From Thamnaconus septentrionalis (Eukaryota; Chordata; Actinopteri; Tetraodontiformes; Monacanthidae): a DNA stretch of 64,000 nucleotides. Below, in pieces: positions 39,379-51,424 of this stretch. The translations under genes and the position numbers were made by a program. The stretch's first letter is position 1, and every line of letters starts with the position of its first letter. The notes below the pieces were generated by a model. The model had not been told where the DNA came from. It ran no database searches and was given only the letters and a program-made list of their open reading frames with translations. The stretch is from the NCBI GenBank assembly GCA_009823395.1, contig CM020501.1, forward strand, positions 16,782,861-16,846,860, read 5' to 3'.

Positions 39379-40879
39379 GGCAAATATTTTGTCTTTCACT
39401 CGAAAACCATTTGTCCCAATGCTTAAAAACAGTGGTTAAAAACCGTGACGTGTGAGTTTATTCAGGAAATGATGGATTCAACATCGTCTACTCATGGTGA
39501 GCTTTGCTTCCGTCTCATCAGTCGGGCTGGGCAGACTGATCTAAATATTACTGGTATCAACACCAAGGTGAGTACAGCGGATCAATTCTGGCATCCGACA
39601 AATTACTTCAACACTCACAGCTTCTCCCCTCGTGAAGGACCTACAACCTGACTTTAGTTTTCACAAATATATACATGTAATGGAGGGTAGTTCCTGTTGC
39701 ATTATTAGATAGTTGTTACATTTTTGCTTTTTTTGTTTGTCTGCACTTATATCCGTATATTTACATGGTATCGCATCGACACCAAAATTCACAGAATCTT
39801 GGGATTGAGATCTTGGGTTCATCAAAAGGTGAGTTTCATCATCTGGCTCAGGAGCAGAAAATCAACCCACATTAAAAACGATCATGCACAGAGTCAAGAG
39901 TCACATCATACCTGAACCGCCGACAATGACGGAGGGTCGTTTACGAGCGGCGTCCCGCCGAGTCGTGTTCGACGTCGGCTTGTTTACGTTCGCCCAACCT
40001 GCTGTGCCGCGAATCAGGTCTCTGCTCGTTCAGTCCACCGCAGACGCCGTCGCGCGACTCCTGCTGGTGGTAATGAACCCATTTTCCACGGCGCGGTGAG
40101 GCTTTTGTTGTCTTAACGCCCGCCGCGCCTTCACATCTTCAACGCGCAAGGCCAATCAATCTGATGGTACGGCTCCGCTTCAGCCATGAAACACGTCTTT
40201 GTGTACGTTTCCAGCCTTTTTTCTCCCCCCTTGGGTTTCAAAGAACATCGTCTCCGCTGAGTGTCTCAGAATTTTTACTCTTTTTTTTTTCTTTTTTACC
40301 TCTACAATAAAGCGAGCCAATTTCCGACGGGATCTCTTCCTCCGTTTTGAATCACAATAAGTGAAAGGATTAAGATTCTGATCCCGCAACTTTCAATCAC
40401 TTGTGAATATCGTCAAGGCAGCAGTGTTATTCAAGGGCATTTTATTTGTTCTTGTTCATGTGAAACAACTCGACGTGTCGGCATCATTGCCTCATACATA
40501 GAATAAATCTATTTTTTGAAACAAGAAAAAAAACTCAATGAATGATTGCTTTTCTTCTAAGTTCAACTTTAAACAAAACCAAAAAAAAATCTTTCTCTGC
40601 TGATTTTCTTTTTATTTATTTTTTTTGCCCCGTTATCTTCCGTCCTCATAATCTTGATGAAAAACAAATATTCGGCGGTCAAGGTTATGGCGCCGACTTT
40701 GTTACTACTGTGAGAAAGCGCTGACTAAAATAACACCCACTGTTAGCTTTGTATTTTAATATTGCTGGACGTGTCGGTTTGATGCAGACCTCACTGAAGG
40801 TCGAGCCAGTTTGCTGTTTGTTTGTTCTTTTTTTTAAAATGGTAATTCCACATGGGGCTTCAAAGCAACGCACGTCGTA

Positions 40880-41120
40880 TCAATATAAATTAGCAACAGC
40901 TTTGCATTACCGACTGTTACGACCCCATCAGGTGGCGCGTGTAGCAATGAGGGATTTAAATGAATGGAATTTATTATATTGCAATGATGGTCATAATGGG
41001 ACTAATGGCTTAACCGTTTTTCTAATTATGCCAAATTTAATTACATTAGCATACTAAAATGAGGGAAAGGAAACGTTACACCCGTATTAGCTAATACTGC
41101 AGAGGGTCATTTGCATATTT
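40880..41120. promoter_or_regulatory. Candidate conserved enhancer: TAAT-rich block with CTCF-like and octamer motifs
   Basis: This stretch has no simple repeats until its final T-run. It carries CCATCAGGTGGCGC (40925-40938, one mismatch to the CTCF core), many TAAT/ATTA homeodomain cores, TTTAAATGAATGG and an ATTTGCAT octamer (41109 on). The texture is that of vertebrate conserved non-coding elements, but conservation was not tested. Confidence 0.35.
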
Positions 41121-42595
41121 TTTTTTAGCCGGCCACCAGCATACAGGCGCTATTAGAGTTGAAACCGACCTCACACCTGCAACGACGAGGGCCAACACAT
41201 GCAGCAGGACAGCACACAGCATCTGCAAGGTGCAGGAAAATCTGTGTCTGTCTTTCTGCTCTTCCGAGTGTGGGGATAATCAAAGCTGCTCCGCAACCTG
41301 CCTGCTCACAGCGGGAGATCTGAGCTTCAAAGTCGGCATCACCCTCTGACGATTCACACCCCTTTGTTAAAGGGGCATAACACCAAATTTGTCCCCTCGA
41401 CACGAGGCGAGCTGCCATATTTTCCCCATCAATCGATGGTCATTTGTTGCATTTGCAACCCCGCGCGAACCTGCGCATTGTGCAGCAAAACATTAAAAAC
41501 TGGGAGCCCATGCAGCTGAATATTGTTGTGTCAGCGCAATCGGCAGCTAGCTGTGTGTAGCAGAGGAGCCTTATTGTGTCGGCAGAGGAAAACAAAGGCT
41601 CTGTTTTCGGCTGAGGGTAAGCACTCTGTCATTCTGCACCGTCCTCCTCGGCTCCAAGCGCCTCCGCTTAGCCGCTCCTCCCCGCGTTATCGCCAGTCGA
41701 CTGCGTCCACTCGTGCAATTATGATCTAAAATTCCGAGATGAAATTATGAACGTGCAATGTTTGGGGAACACGGCGACCTGCAGAGTACATGAACAAACA
41801 GCAGCAGCAGCTGCTACAACGAACACTGAACAGGATCTTTCATCAGCCAACAGGTGCTCGAGTGAAAAACATGTCACATATTAAATATTGATGCAACGTT
41901 GAGGCCTTGGCACGTGGCTATCGTGCAGATGTTGCACAGCGAGGCGCTTTATTGTTTTCTGAGAACTCGTCACTGACGTCTGTGTCTCTCACAGAACCCC
42001 CATACAGCAAGGATCAAGTTAGTACATAATGGAGCTACGCAGCCCCATATATTTTCTATAAAACATTGTGTTTTTACTCTTTCAGAACAAACAAAAACAT
42101 TTCTTGTTTTTCTCACTGTTTTGCACCACCGCTGCTGGTTTCAAGGCCACGGTGTCAGCCCGAATTTGACGCTTGGAGAGGGTTTTTTTTGTTTTTTTCT
42201 TTTTTCATTTTTTTCCCTCACAACATGAGTGGTGAAATAAAGTCTCGATTCCTCCGGTTCAGTATGAAATGCGTTTGGGGTGCCGGGTTAAAACACTCCT
42301 TTTACCAGGCAGCCAAAACATTTTGAATTATCGCCTCTTGCGATGGAGAGTTTATATAATATTCCCAGTGCTTGATGCAGTCGAATTTATGGAGTGAGAG
42401 ACGCTGTGTTCCTCTGTATTCGGCTCCTCTTTCCTCCTGTCCTCCTCGCCGAGCGGAGTCTGTTCATCTGGAGGAAGATGAAAGGGTGACTTTTGCTCAT
42501 TGATATAAATAAATGGAAAGAGAGAGAGGGATGAGGCGAGGCCGTGTAGGAGGGAAATATATCCTTGGGGCAAGAGAGAGAGGAGTAGGAGAGAG

Positions 42596-42672
42596 GGACG
42601 AGCCGGCCACGGGGAGGAGATAGGTGGAGGGTGAGGATGGGGGGGGGGAGCGGGGTGGAGGGGGGGCAAAAG
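42596..42672 (+). other. G-rich tract with quadruplex potential
   Basis: Several G-runs of 3-10 bases separated by short spacers (GGGGAGGAG...GGTGGAGGGTGAGG then a G10 run, CGGGG and G7). Confidence 0.6.
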
Positions 42673-42934
42673 TGAGAGGTTCAAAAAGCAGCAGCGGCAG
42701 GGAGGTAAGAGAGCAGGGGGCGAGGGGAGGGGGTTAAAAGAGTGACGTTGGAGGGGCGGGAGAAAAAAAATCTTTGCCCGATGAAAATGAGATTTTCCAC
42801 CCGTGTGTGATTACAACTATCATCAAAGGGGGGCAAGTAATTGAGTGCGTGCACACGGTACAAGCAGACATTCTGTCGCTGCCCACGCACTCGCAGACAC
42901 ATCCCGTGTCGGCATGCTGCGATTCTTATTGAGC

Positions 42935-43039
42935 TTTAAAGGGATGGTTCCCCCTAAAAAAACATACATTTTTGGTGAGCTTGCATGGGAGTTTGCATGT
43001 TTTCTCTCCTGGTTGCCTGACCCCCCTCACCACCGCTCT

Positions 43040-43100
<61 letters not shown>

Positions 43101-43431
43101 CCAAAGACATGCACGTCAGGCTAATTAGCAACTCCTTTGTCTCTCTCTGAACGGATGGTTAACAAAGACCCACTCTGTGTGTTTAATGCCTTCACAAGAG
43201 TCGGTGGCTAGTTGGGCTAAAACATGCTAGTCTTAACTTCCGCTTTAACGCTTTGTTTTGCTTCTGTTGAAGTCTGTGACCACAGTAGACGGCTGTTAGG
43301 TGGATAAACCCTGCCCCCATCTTGAAACAAAGGGTGCTTATGTGGATTAGAAAATGTCAAAAGAGCCTTAAAAGACTTTGGGGCGAGTGGCAAATAGCAA
43401 AATGCATATCTGAACAGACTATCCCTTTAAT
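42935..43431. mobile_element. TTAA-flanked MITE carrying a CA microsatellite
   Basis: The left end TTTAAAGGGATGGTTCCCC (42935 on) and the right end ACTATCCCTTTAA (ending about 43431) are inverted copies sharing TTAAAGGGAT-GT. Such ends with a TTAA target are typical of non-autonomous Kolobok/piggyBac-like fish elements. The interior has no coding potential and includes a 58-bp CA tract (43041-43098). Confidence 0.55.
43041..43098. repeat. (CA)n microsatellite, 58 bp
   Basis: Uninterrupted CA inside the TTAA-flanked MITE. Confidence 0.95.
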
Positions 43432-45689
43432 GTGTGTCTGACTCTTCGTGTGATACGTATGTGCTGGTGTGTGTGTGTGCGTGTCTGTGTGTGCCTGCCC
43501 ATGGAGTCCTAATCTCCTCCGCTTGCGCTTGTTGGAGCACATTTATATGAAGCTCCAGTTAACCTTTCTTTCCTGTCTCAAGCCATGGCGTCCTGACATT
43601 TTATTAACTGTGGCAGGTGATATATTACCACACTCCCCACAGGAGGATTACATTACCCCTCTGCTTTCTCCACTTATTTCTCTTTCTAGCCAGTGCCCCT
43701 CATTTTTCCACCACCTCCTTCCCCCTTTTTAATATATCCCCTCTCCCCCTCGCTACCTGACTGTCTCCACCTCAGTAATTACGCTAAGGAGGACGGGGGG
43801 AGCAGCAGCAGCGGGGAGGGGAGGGGAAAAGTGGGGAAGAAAAGAGCAATAAGATCTTAATGTCAATTTTTTTGGGGGTGTAGGGAAGGAAAAAGAGAAG
43901 AGACATCTGAAATGGAGGCGGAGAGAACAGCGGTCCAAAGACAAAGGGCGCAGGAGACGTTAAAACCGCTAAGCTTGCAGTTGAGAAGACCTTGTCCGAG
44001 CAGGCAGCCACATCCAGCTGCCACCGAAGGCTCGCCGAGACACGGAGGGACCTTCAGAATGCAGAAGGGCTTGAAGGCTCCGGGTGCATACGTGCAGCAA
44101 AGAAGAGGATAACGCACTCGAAGGTTGGAGGAGAAAAGGCGGTGCACGGTTGCTGTGGCCAAGGTTGAACCTGGTGCTTCAAATAAAATATGGGCTCAAC
44201 AAGAGTATAAGAGTAAAAGAGTGAAAGTGATGACGTATGTTAGAGAGCTTAGCAATGAAAATAACATCAGGAAGCTGGTGATAATTTCGCTTCAGCTTGA
44301 ACAGCTTGACGTCAGTGTTGTTGTCTGCTTTACACTCTCAGGTGGGATTCATGGCATCTTGGACACATGACCAACTCTAATAGGCTGATCCATGTTTATG
44401 CAAAATACAGTATACATACATATCTATTCATGTGTACTTCTCCTCTCCCACTCTGTCACTGTCCAATCTTCTGTTAGTGACCGTCACTATGCAGGAGAAG
44501 TTGGTTTTCTGGTTCTGACGGTTGACTAGACTAAATTTACTAGTCCACTTCACCCAACACCAAATGGCTAAATAGAGTTCATTAATTTGTTTTTGCAAAA
44601 GACCAAGAGTCTTTGGCCCGTCCAATTGAGTACTGACCCACCCAAAACATAACTTCAGCCTACGCGCCTACACAGGTCCAAAAAAGTTGTGATTTGTTAC
44701 AGCCAGAATTGTAGTAAAGCAGTTTAGGGAAGAGTGCCAAGGCAACACATGTGGATAAATTTGGAAGACCAGGTTCCAATGAAGCAGGACCATGTTGTGG
44801 GAGTTTCCTTAAACAACTTCAAGACTGTGTATTACCGAAGCGAGGAGGCCGAGGATGCGCGAGGCTTGCTGAGGTGTTAACTTTGTGGCCTCCTCTCTGG
44901 GTTCTCCGCCGTGTGGGAAAAGGCCAGAAAGAAGGTCGAGCAGCATGAAATGAGAGCCTTCCCTCTTTCACCACAGTCTGAGACGCAAGATTCTTCAGAG
45001 CACCGTCTTTCATACTGAGGTTACGCTACTGAAATCTATCGATTCTAAAAATGTTGCCTGATGCCTGCAGAAGCGACAGAGATGCTGGGCAGTGCCGCGC
45101 ATCTGCCTTCTGTTCAGAGAGAAGACACGATGCAGTTATCGGAAGAAGAGGAGGTAAACCGCACCAGCCGATGGAGAGAATTTCTGGAATGACTGTCAAT
45201 TCCTGCAGGTCAGCTAGCGTTGGCCATGAGGAGCATGTCTCCTAGTGAGGACAGAGTCATATCGATCAAAAGCAGCTCACCCGTCACATGATGCCAGAGT
45301 TTATTTCGACAAGTCTTTTCCCATCAAATGTTTTGCATTGAAACTCTGATTCAAAAAAGAATAGAACTGCAAACTGAACACAAATGCTTTATTTACAATT
45401 TAGAGAAAGCTTTTCTGAATGATGCTGTTTCTATAAAGTTTCTAATGCAAAAAAAAATGTTCTTTTCAACTTACTGAGTTCAAACTGCTGAAAGCTTTTT
45501 GTAAATTTCAATCAGCAAGTGATTCATTTTTTTTTTGTTTCAGATTTCACAGCAATTTTCTCCCAATTCAGTTCTCCTTCAACACGACCCCTTTGTTAAA
45601 TCGATAAAATGCACTGATGTGCATGTGGTTCAAAAATCTGAAGAAGAGACATTTGCCCGCGTCCGCACCAGGGGCGGAGAAGGTCATTT

Positions 45690-46070
45690 AAGGCTGCCTA
45701 AACAGCGGCGCCATTAATCGCTGGCAGGTTGCTTCCGCCGGCCTAACAGCTGGGAGGGGCTTACACCGATCGGGCTAATTTGACAGACAGGCCCTGGATT
45801 GCTTCGGATCCGCTGAGAGTCAGCCGCTCACCAGCGCAGTCAGTCACCTTCATGGAGCCTGACACCGTGCCGCTTTCCCCCTAATTCAAACTTCACATCC
45901 AATCACTTTTTATTCTCTCATAAATCCTGTTAGGCCCCGCCCCCTCCCCCGCTCTGTACTCCTATTAGCTGATTGTGTTTTAATTTCCACCCGCGAATGA
46001 GCTATTAGCCGGCCGTGACAGTTTATCCTCGTTCCCTTAGCCGCTCGGGCAGGCGCAGCAAGGTAAGGAA
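45690..46070. promoter_or_regulatory. Candidate conserved enhancer: TALE/homeodomain motifs
   Basis: It includes GCTAATTTGACAGACAGG (45774 on, a TAAT core next to the MEIS/TALE motif TGACAG), GAGCTATTAGCCGGCCGTGACAG near 46000, and unique GC-balanced sequence. No exon signals were found. Confidence 0.3.
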
Positions 46071-48439
46071 ATCAAGCGCACACACACACACACACACCTT
46101 TTTTTTTTTTCTTACAGCGAGCAGCTCTGACTCTCCACAGCAAACAGGAGCAGACGTATAAGAGATGAGTTAAGCCGGCTTCAGCTGCGTCCGGGGGCTC
46201 TAAGCTCTCTATATTAGATGCATGTCGGTGCTGTGATCAATATTCACCGAGTGTCTCTGTCAAAAAAAATGGAGAAGGCACAGGGGAAGGGAAACACACA
46301 GAGAAAACAGTTTAACTTTCTCTTGCAGACACAGCTTCAGTTAATTGCGGTTGCAGGAGATGTCGGAGCATGATCGCCGTCTGCTTGGCTCCGCAGTTGA
46401 CTGGCAGCCCCGATAGCAGCCTTATCAGGCGGCGGCGGGAAAGAAGTGGGGAGAGGATGCGGCGGCAGCGGCAGATGGAGGAGGGAGAGGAGAAGGGGAG
46501 GAGGGATAGAGAGCAAGAGGAGCAGGAGACAGCAGAGCGGATGGAACGTGAGAGGGGACGAGAGGGTGAAAGAAGAAGAAGAAGAAGAGGGCGTTGCGGA
46601 AAATAAATGCAATTCTAATTTGCTGTAATCTTGCAGCATGCTGGGGTTTTATCTTCTTCGTGTGGGGAAAAAAAAAAATTCTTTCTGATCACAAGAGCAA
46701 GTTTTGATTTGAGGCCAGCTGGCAGCTAACATCGACGATGAAAAAATAGTAATAATCACAATAATAAATAATAATAATCACCAAACAAGATTTCTCATTT
46801 TAGCCTGTTCACTTTCCTCCGTTGACCCCCCCAACCCCTGCAGCTTCCAGCGCAATCCCAGCTGCCACACTGGACTTGGCCTCTCTCTCCCTCTCTCTCT
46901 CTTACTCTCTGTGTCTCTCTCTCGCTCTCCCGCACAATTTTATTTCATCTGCTCCTATTTTCGTTAGTCTTGGAGGAGGAGGATGCTCCATGTACATCCT
47001 CCTCCTCCTCCTCTTAACCCGTCTCACCTTGTAACAGTCTCTCCTCCCTCTGCCTTTTTTTCCTCACATCCCTCTATCAAACATGTCGACCCTCCGCGGG
47101 GCGCCACTTTCATGTCGTGAAACTTGCTCATAATCAATTCAAAACAAAAACAAAAGCAAAAAAATAATAATAAAAAAAAAAAGGCCAACCAGAATACTGA
47201 CACTGACACATTACTGACCTTCTGCTTGTCGCTTTTATCCCGGCCCGGGTGATATTTGCTGTTGGAGGCGACTTGAAGCGCTTAACATTTTCACAAGGTC
47301 GGCGGCAGAAGTTGTTGAGGCGAAAAAAAGGACTCGGTGTCAACACACTGAACCCGCTGCATGTCCAGAGTTCAGCGCATTTTATCACAGGCTACATGAT
47401 ATAAACACCGCCGCCACCCCCTGCCTTCCCGCCGTGGTGACCCAGAGTAAACTCGGCGATTGAGTGCAACGCGGCGCTAACGCAGACGGCGCTCTGTGTG
47501 GTAAGTGCTGCTTTAGATATTTGTCTTAAAAAGCCAGTTCTACATTAGCAACAACCGGAACTGACGGTTGTGATGGCTAGCTTAGCCGCTCTCCTTTTCT
47601 GCTGTTAGCGATGCTAGGCTAATCTTACAAAGGCTAAGAAAAAATCCTTTTCAAAGAGTCTTGGGAAAAGACCCCCCTCATCTAATTTTGCAATGCTCCA
47701 CCCAAAATACAATTCCTGCTTACTCCCCGATGGAATAGATGTTATTAAAGTTGGCCTTGTTGCTAAACTCTCATGTCTCGTGAGATGATAAACCTTGGCA
47801 AAGAAACCTCAGTCAAAATTAATCAGCTCAGCATGCCCCATTTTCTATTCTCTGAGCTACGTTTTAATCAATGCACATTCAGAGAAGGTCAGCGAGTTAG
47901 ATGGTCGTTAGCTTTGTCGCTAAAAGGGCAATTAAACTTCACACAGTTTATTTCATGAACTCTTAGATCTCTCCCGTTTGGCCTGTTTTCTTTGTTATTG
48001 TTTTTTTAATTGTGATGAAGGAGGATAATGAAAGTGGATGATGCAGTGCAGCCAGTGCAGTTTTGGTCTGTCTTATTTTTACTGTGGTGATATTTAAACA
48101 TCTGTAACACTCCACACCAGCATGACCCTTAGCGCAACCTGCACAACCTGCACAGGCTGAGGTGAAGAAAGTATTAAAAAATAACCTAGCCTCACACGGC
48201 GCCTCACAATCTCCCACCGCCTAATAGCCAATACATGTTTTTTCCCTTTCATGTTGGCTGTGCTTTGTACTGATCCCTGACCTGCTCACTTTTTGTATTA
48301 GACTTTGCCGCCTCTCTATGCTAAAATTCTCCATCAAAATTGTCTGCCTTTTATCCTTGCAGGATATTAATTTTCTGCCTTGACGCAGCACTGCACTGCT
48401 CCCTTGCATGCCAAACCCTTCCAACACATGTGATCAGCC

Positions 48440-48860
48440 TATAAATTAGACTTTATTTCTTTTTTTTTTATAAGCCGACTGGTCACAGCAGTGGGGAGAG
48501 GGGTTGTTTATGAAATCCACTGTTGAATCTGGCAAATTCAAAAATTAATGTTATTTCCAACTAACTTCACACAATTAGGATCTTTGCAAAGTTTTTGCTT
48601 GGCTGTACTTTTTCTAATGAGTGCAATGGAACTAATTCCACCACTTTGGTTATTGGAGATAAACGACTTTCCGACCATTGATTTTTTTTTGCAGCTCGAC
48701 TAATGTGATGCTTTTAATAAGAAACAGTGATTATTCTGAGCTAAACAAATTAGTACCTGTTCTTTTTTTCACCGTTGATTAAATTTGATACAATTTAATT
48801 AGGAAGTCTGAGGATCATTGCTAACATTAATGGCAAATTAGATGTATTGTAATATGACAA
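48440..48860. promoter_or_regulatory. Candidate conserved enhancer: AT-rich TAAT cluster
   Basis: A repeat-poor AT-rich stretch with many TAAT/ATTA cores (TTAATTAGG, ACATTAATGG, CTAATGTGATGC) and no reading frame. Regulatory role is inference. Confidence 0.25.
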
Positions 48861-50110
48861 CTAATAGAAAAAATATGTCGACCTAAAAGTAATACCTTCC
48901 TTTTCTCATTCTCCCCTGCAGGGCCAAGCATCTGCCGCCATCTAACCCCCTGATCCTCTACATCCTTCTTCTCTCACACCAACTAAACTTCACGTCCACT
49001 TCCACTACAGCCATTAATCTCCTCACTGCTCTTCCTCCAGGCCTCCTGCCTGCCACTGACACCCTTAGCATCCTTCTACCCACATATTCACTGTCTCCCC
49101 CTGGACAGGTCCAAACAGTGGCCGGCGAGTGTTTTTGTTTGCAGAGAGGAAGTTCAGCACTCTATGGAGATCACCGAGGTTTCGCAAGGACCTGGTTTGT
49201 TTTAGTGCACACACACAAATATACACACTACAAAACCATAACATCTAGCAGATGTCTGCAATGACGACACTCACTTGACTTGACTTCATCTGTTCCCTCC
49301 ATAATCTCGTAGCAGGTGCTAAACTAATGGAATCCGATGAAAAGATTTATTAGCTTCTTAACTATTCCCAACACAGCATGTGCACCCGTGACACCTAACT
49401 CAGATAAATACTATAATTATCACTTATGCCTCTCAGAGCTCACTCGCCTATCGATCGTCTGTCATATCCATCATGCCCACACACACACACACACACGCGC
49501 GCGGTTTTGATCCGTCACCCTGGTATCTATCACAGGAAGTCAAAGTGAGATTTAGCACAGTGCCCAGGCAGGGTAACCAAACTGTGGGCGAGTCCATATT
49601 AAATTGTCGTCTGAAGTGGGCCAGATTGTGTTAGCCCAGACCAACCCTCCCCCCTCCATTCATCTCAGCTAATGCCCTTTCTGACTCCGTCCTGGGTTGA
49701 AGGAGACTGGAGAGCCTGCGAACATGGCCCGGGAGAGGAAGAGGAGAAATGGATGAAGGGTGAAAGTGAGAAAAGGAAACGATTTTCAGCCACCGAAGAG
49801 ACACGAGGCACATAATAATGGCGGGGAAAGAAGGCCAGAGGAAGGGACCCACAAACAGCGGCTAAACGGAGGAGATGCGCGGCGCTTACTGTGATACCAA
49901 TAACGAGGTAATTATTTTTTTGGGGTCAGTCTTGCCGATTAGCTGCATTGTTATTTCAACATTTGCTCGGGTCTCGCAGCCTGCAGCTCAGTCGCTAAGA
50001 GAGGCCCAGACAAAACATGAGCTAATGGAATGAAACGGCATGCGATGTACAGTACTATCAGCAGTTACACTAATAAGGCTGTATTGTAATGAGGAGGATT
50101 GAGGGTGTGG

Positions 50111-50120
<10 letters not shown>

Positions 50121-50155
<35 letters not shown>
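50121..50155. repeat. (CA)n microsatellite
   Basis: CA repeat preceded by CACGCGCG. Confidence 0.93.
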
Positions 50156-50157
<2 letters not shown>

Positions 50158-50231
50158 ACAACGGCTACCTCAATTTGCAAGGGATGCTGCCATCACACTC
50201 ACACTAAGCTATTACGGCTTGTAAAGCGTGT

Positions 50232-50245
50232 GTTGCCACGGCAAC
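50232..50245 (+). promoter_or_regulatory. Perfect palindromic RFX X-box
   Basis: GTTGCCACGGCAAC matches the RFX dimer consensus GTTGCC-RGYAAC form in both halves. It lies in unique sequence 5 kb past the 3' end of c4orf33, so the target gene is unknown. Confidence 0.45.
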
Positions 50246-50416
50246 GGCGTGATTTATTCCCCAATTAAGAGTTAGTGAACTCGCTCATTTACAACCACTA
50301 ATATCAAGCTGCACATAAATTACCTTCAAGTGCAGCGCGCCCCATTTGCCGTCGGTAAACAAAAGGAAAATCGGCACCATCTCGCATCCGCCAAACGAGC
50401 AAACTTTCCGAGTGAG

Positions 50417-50475
50417 GTGGGGGCGGGCGTGGGGGGGTGTCGGGTAGGGGTGGCGGTGGGGGAGCAGGGGGATGT
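50417..50475 (+). other. G-rich tract with quadruplex potential
   Basis: At least six G-runs of 3-7 bases within 59 bp (GGGGGCGGGCGTGGGGGGG and following), with loops of 1-6 bases. Confidence 0.6.
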
Positions 50476-51388
50476 TGGAGGGCCGTTCAACTTCGGAGTT
50501 TGTGGCGCACGCGCAGCCCTTTTCCCCGAGACCGTCTGCGAGAGGCAATTAATGTGTTTGCTGAGAGGGACAAAATCCAGCGGGCTTCACATCCAATAAG
50601 AGCCGTTTTCATCCATCTCGCTTAAAATGAAGATTAACAATACACGGATGGATGACAGAGAGAGGGAGAGAGGAAGGGAGAGAGAGAGGGAGAGAGTTGG
50701 TGGGCAGGTGGGGGATGTAATGGAATCAATTAGGCAAACGCCCGTGATTTATATTCTGTGTTGATAAAAAAGAAAGCTTAATTTATTTCTCTCCCCCGTC
50801 GCGCTGATATCATTTGTTTCTAATGTTTATGCGCCGATAACATATGAATCTCATTCTTCCTCGTGACTCGAGCAGCCTTTGCCCCGTCTTCCCGTGTGTC
50901 TGTGCGCGCGCGCGTGCGTGTCGGTAAAAGGGTAAAAAAAGAAACAAAAACTCAAGGTATTCATGAACTCCAGCAGAGTTGATGCGCGCGTTGGCATGAA
51001 TAAACATGTTCGCCCGTGTACGCTCGGAAGAACACCGAGCATACATTTGTCTTGGACTTTTCCTGGACGGACGAGGACGAGGACGATGACGACTATCCAA
51101 TACATCACCCTCTGTCCCCTTCCCCTCCTTCTGCTCGTGCCGGCTCTTTCCCAGGAAGTACAGCTCGGCTCGGCTTGGCTCGGCTCGGCCCGGCCCTCAT
51201 TAGCATCCCTGTCGTTCTCTCCGGGCTCGGTGGCCCCGCCCCTCCCCAGCCTCATCCGGCTTCGCTCCACGTCCACCTCGTCACGCCGTCATCCTCGGGA
51301 GCCGGGCTTCGGCTCACAATTAGTACCTGTGTTATCGCCCGTGTGCACGCTCCACAGGTGCATGTAGGTCCACACAGACAGCTCCGTT

Positions 51389-51424
<36 letters not shown>

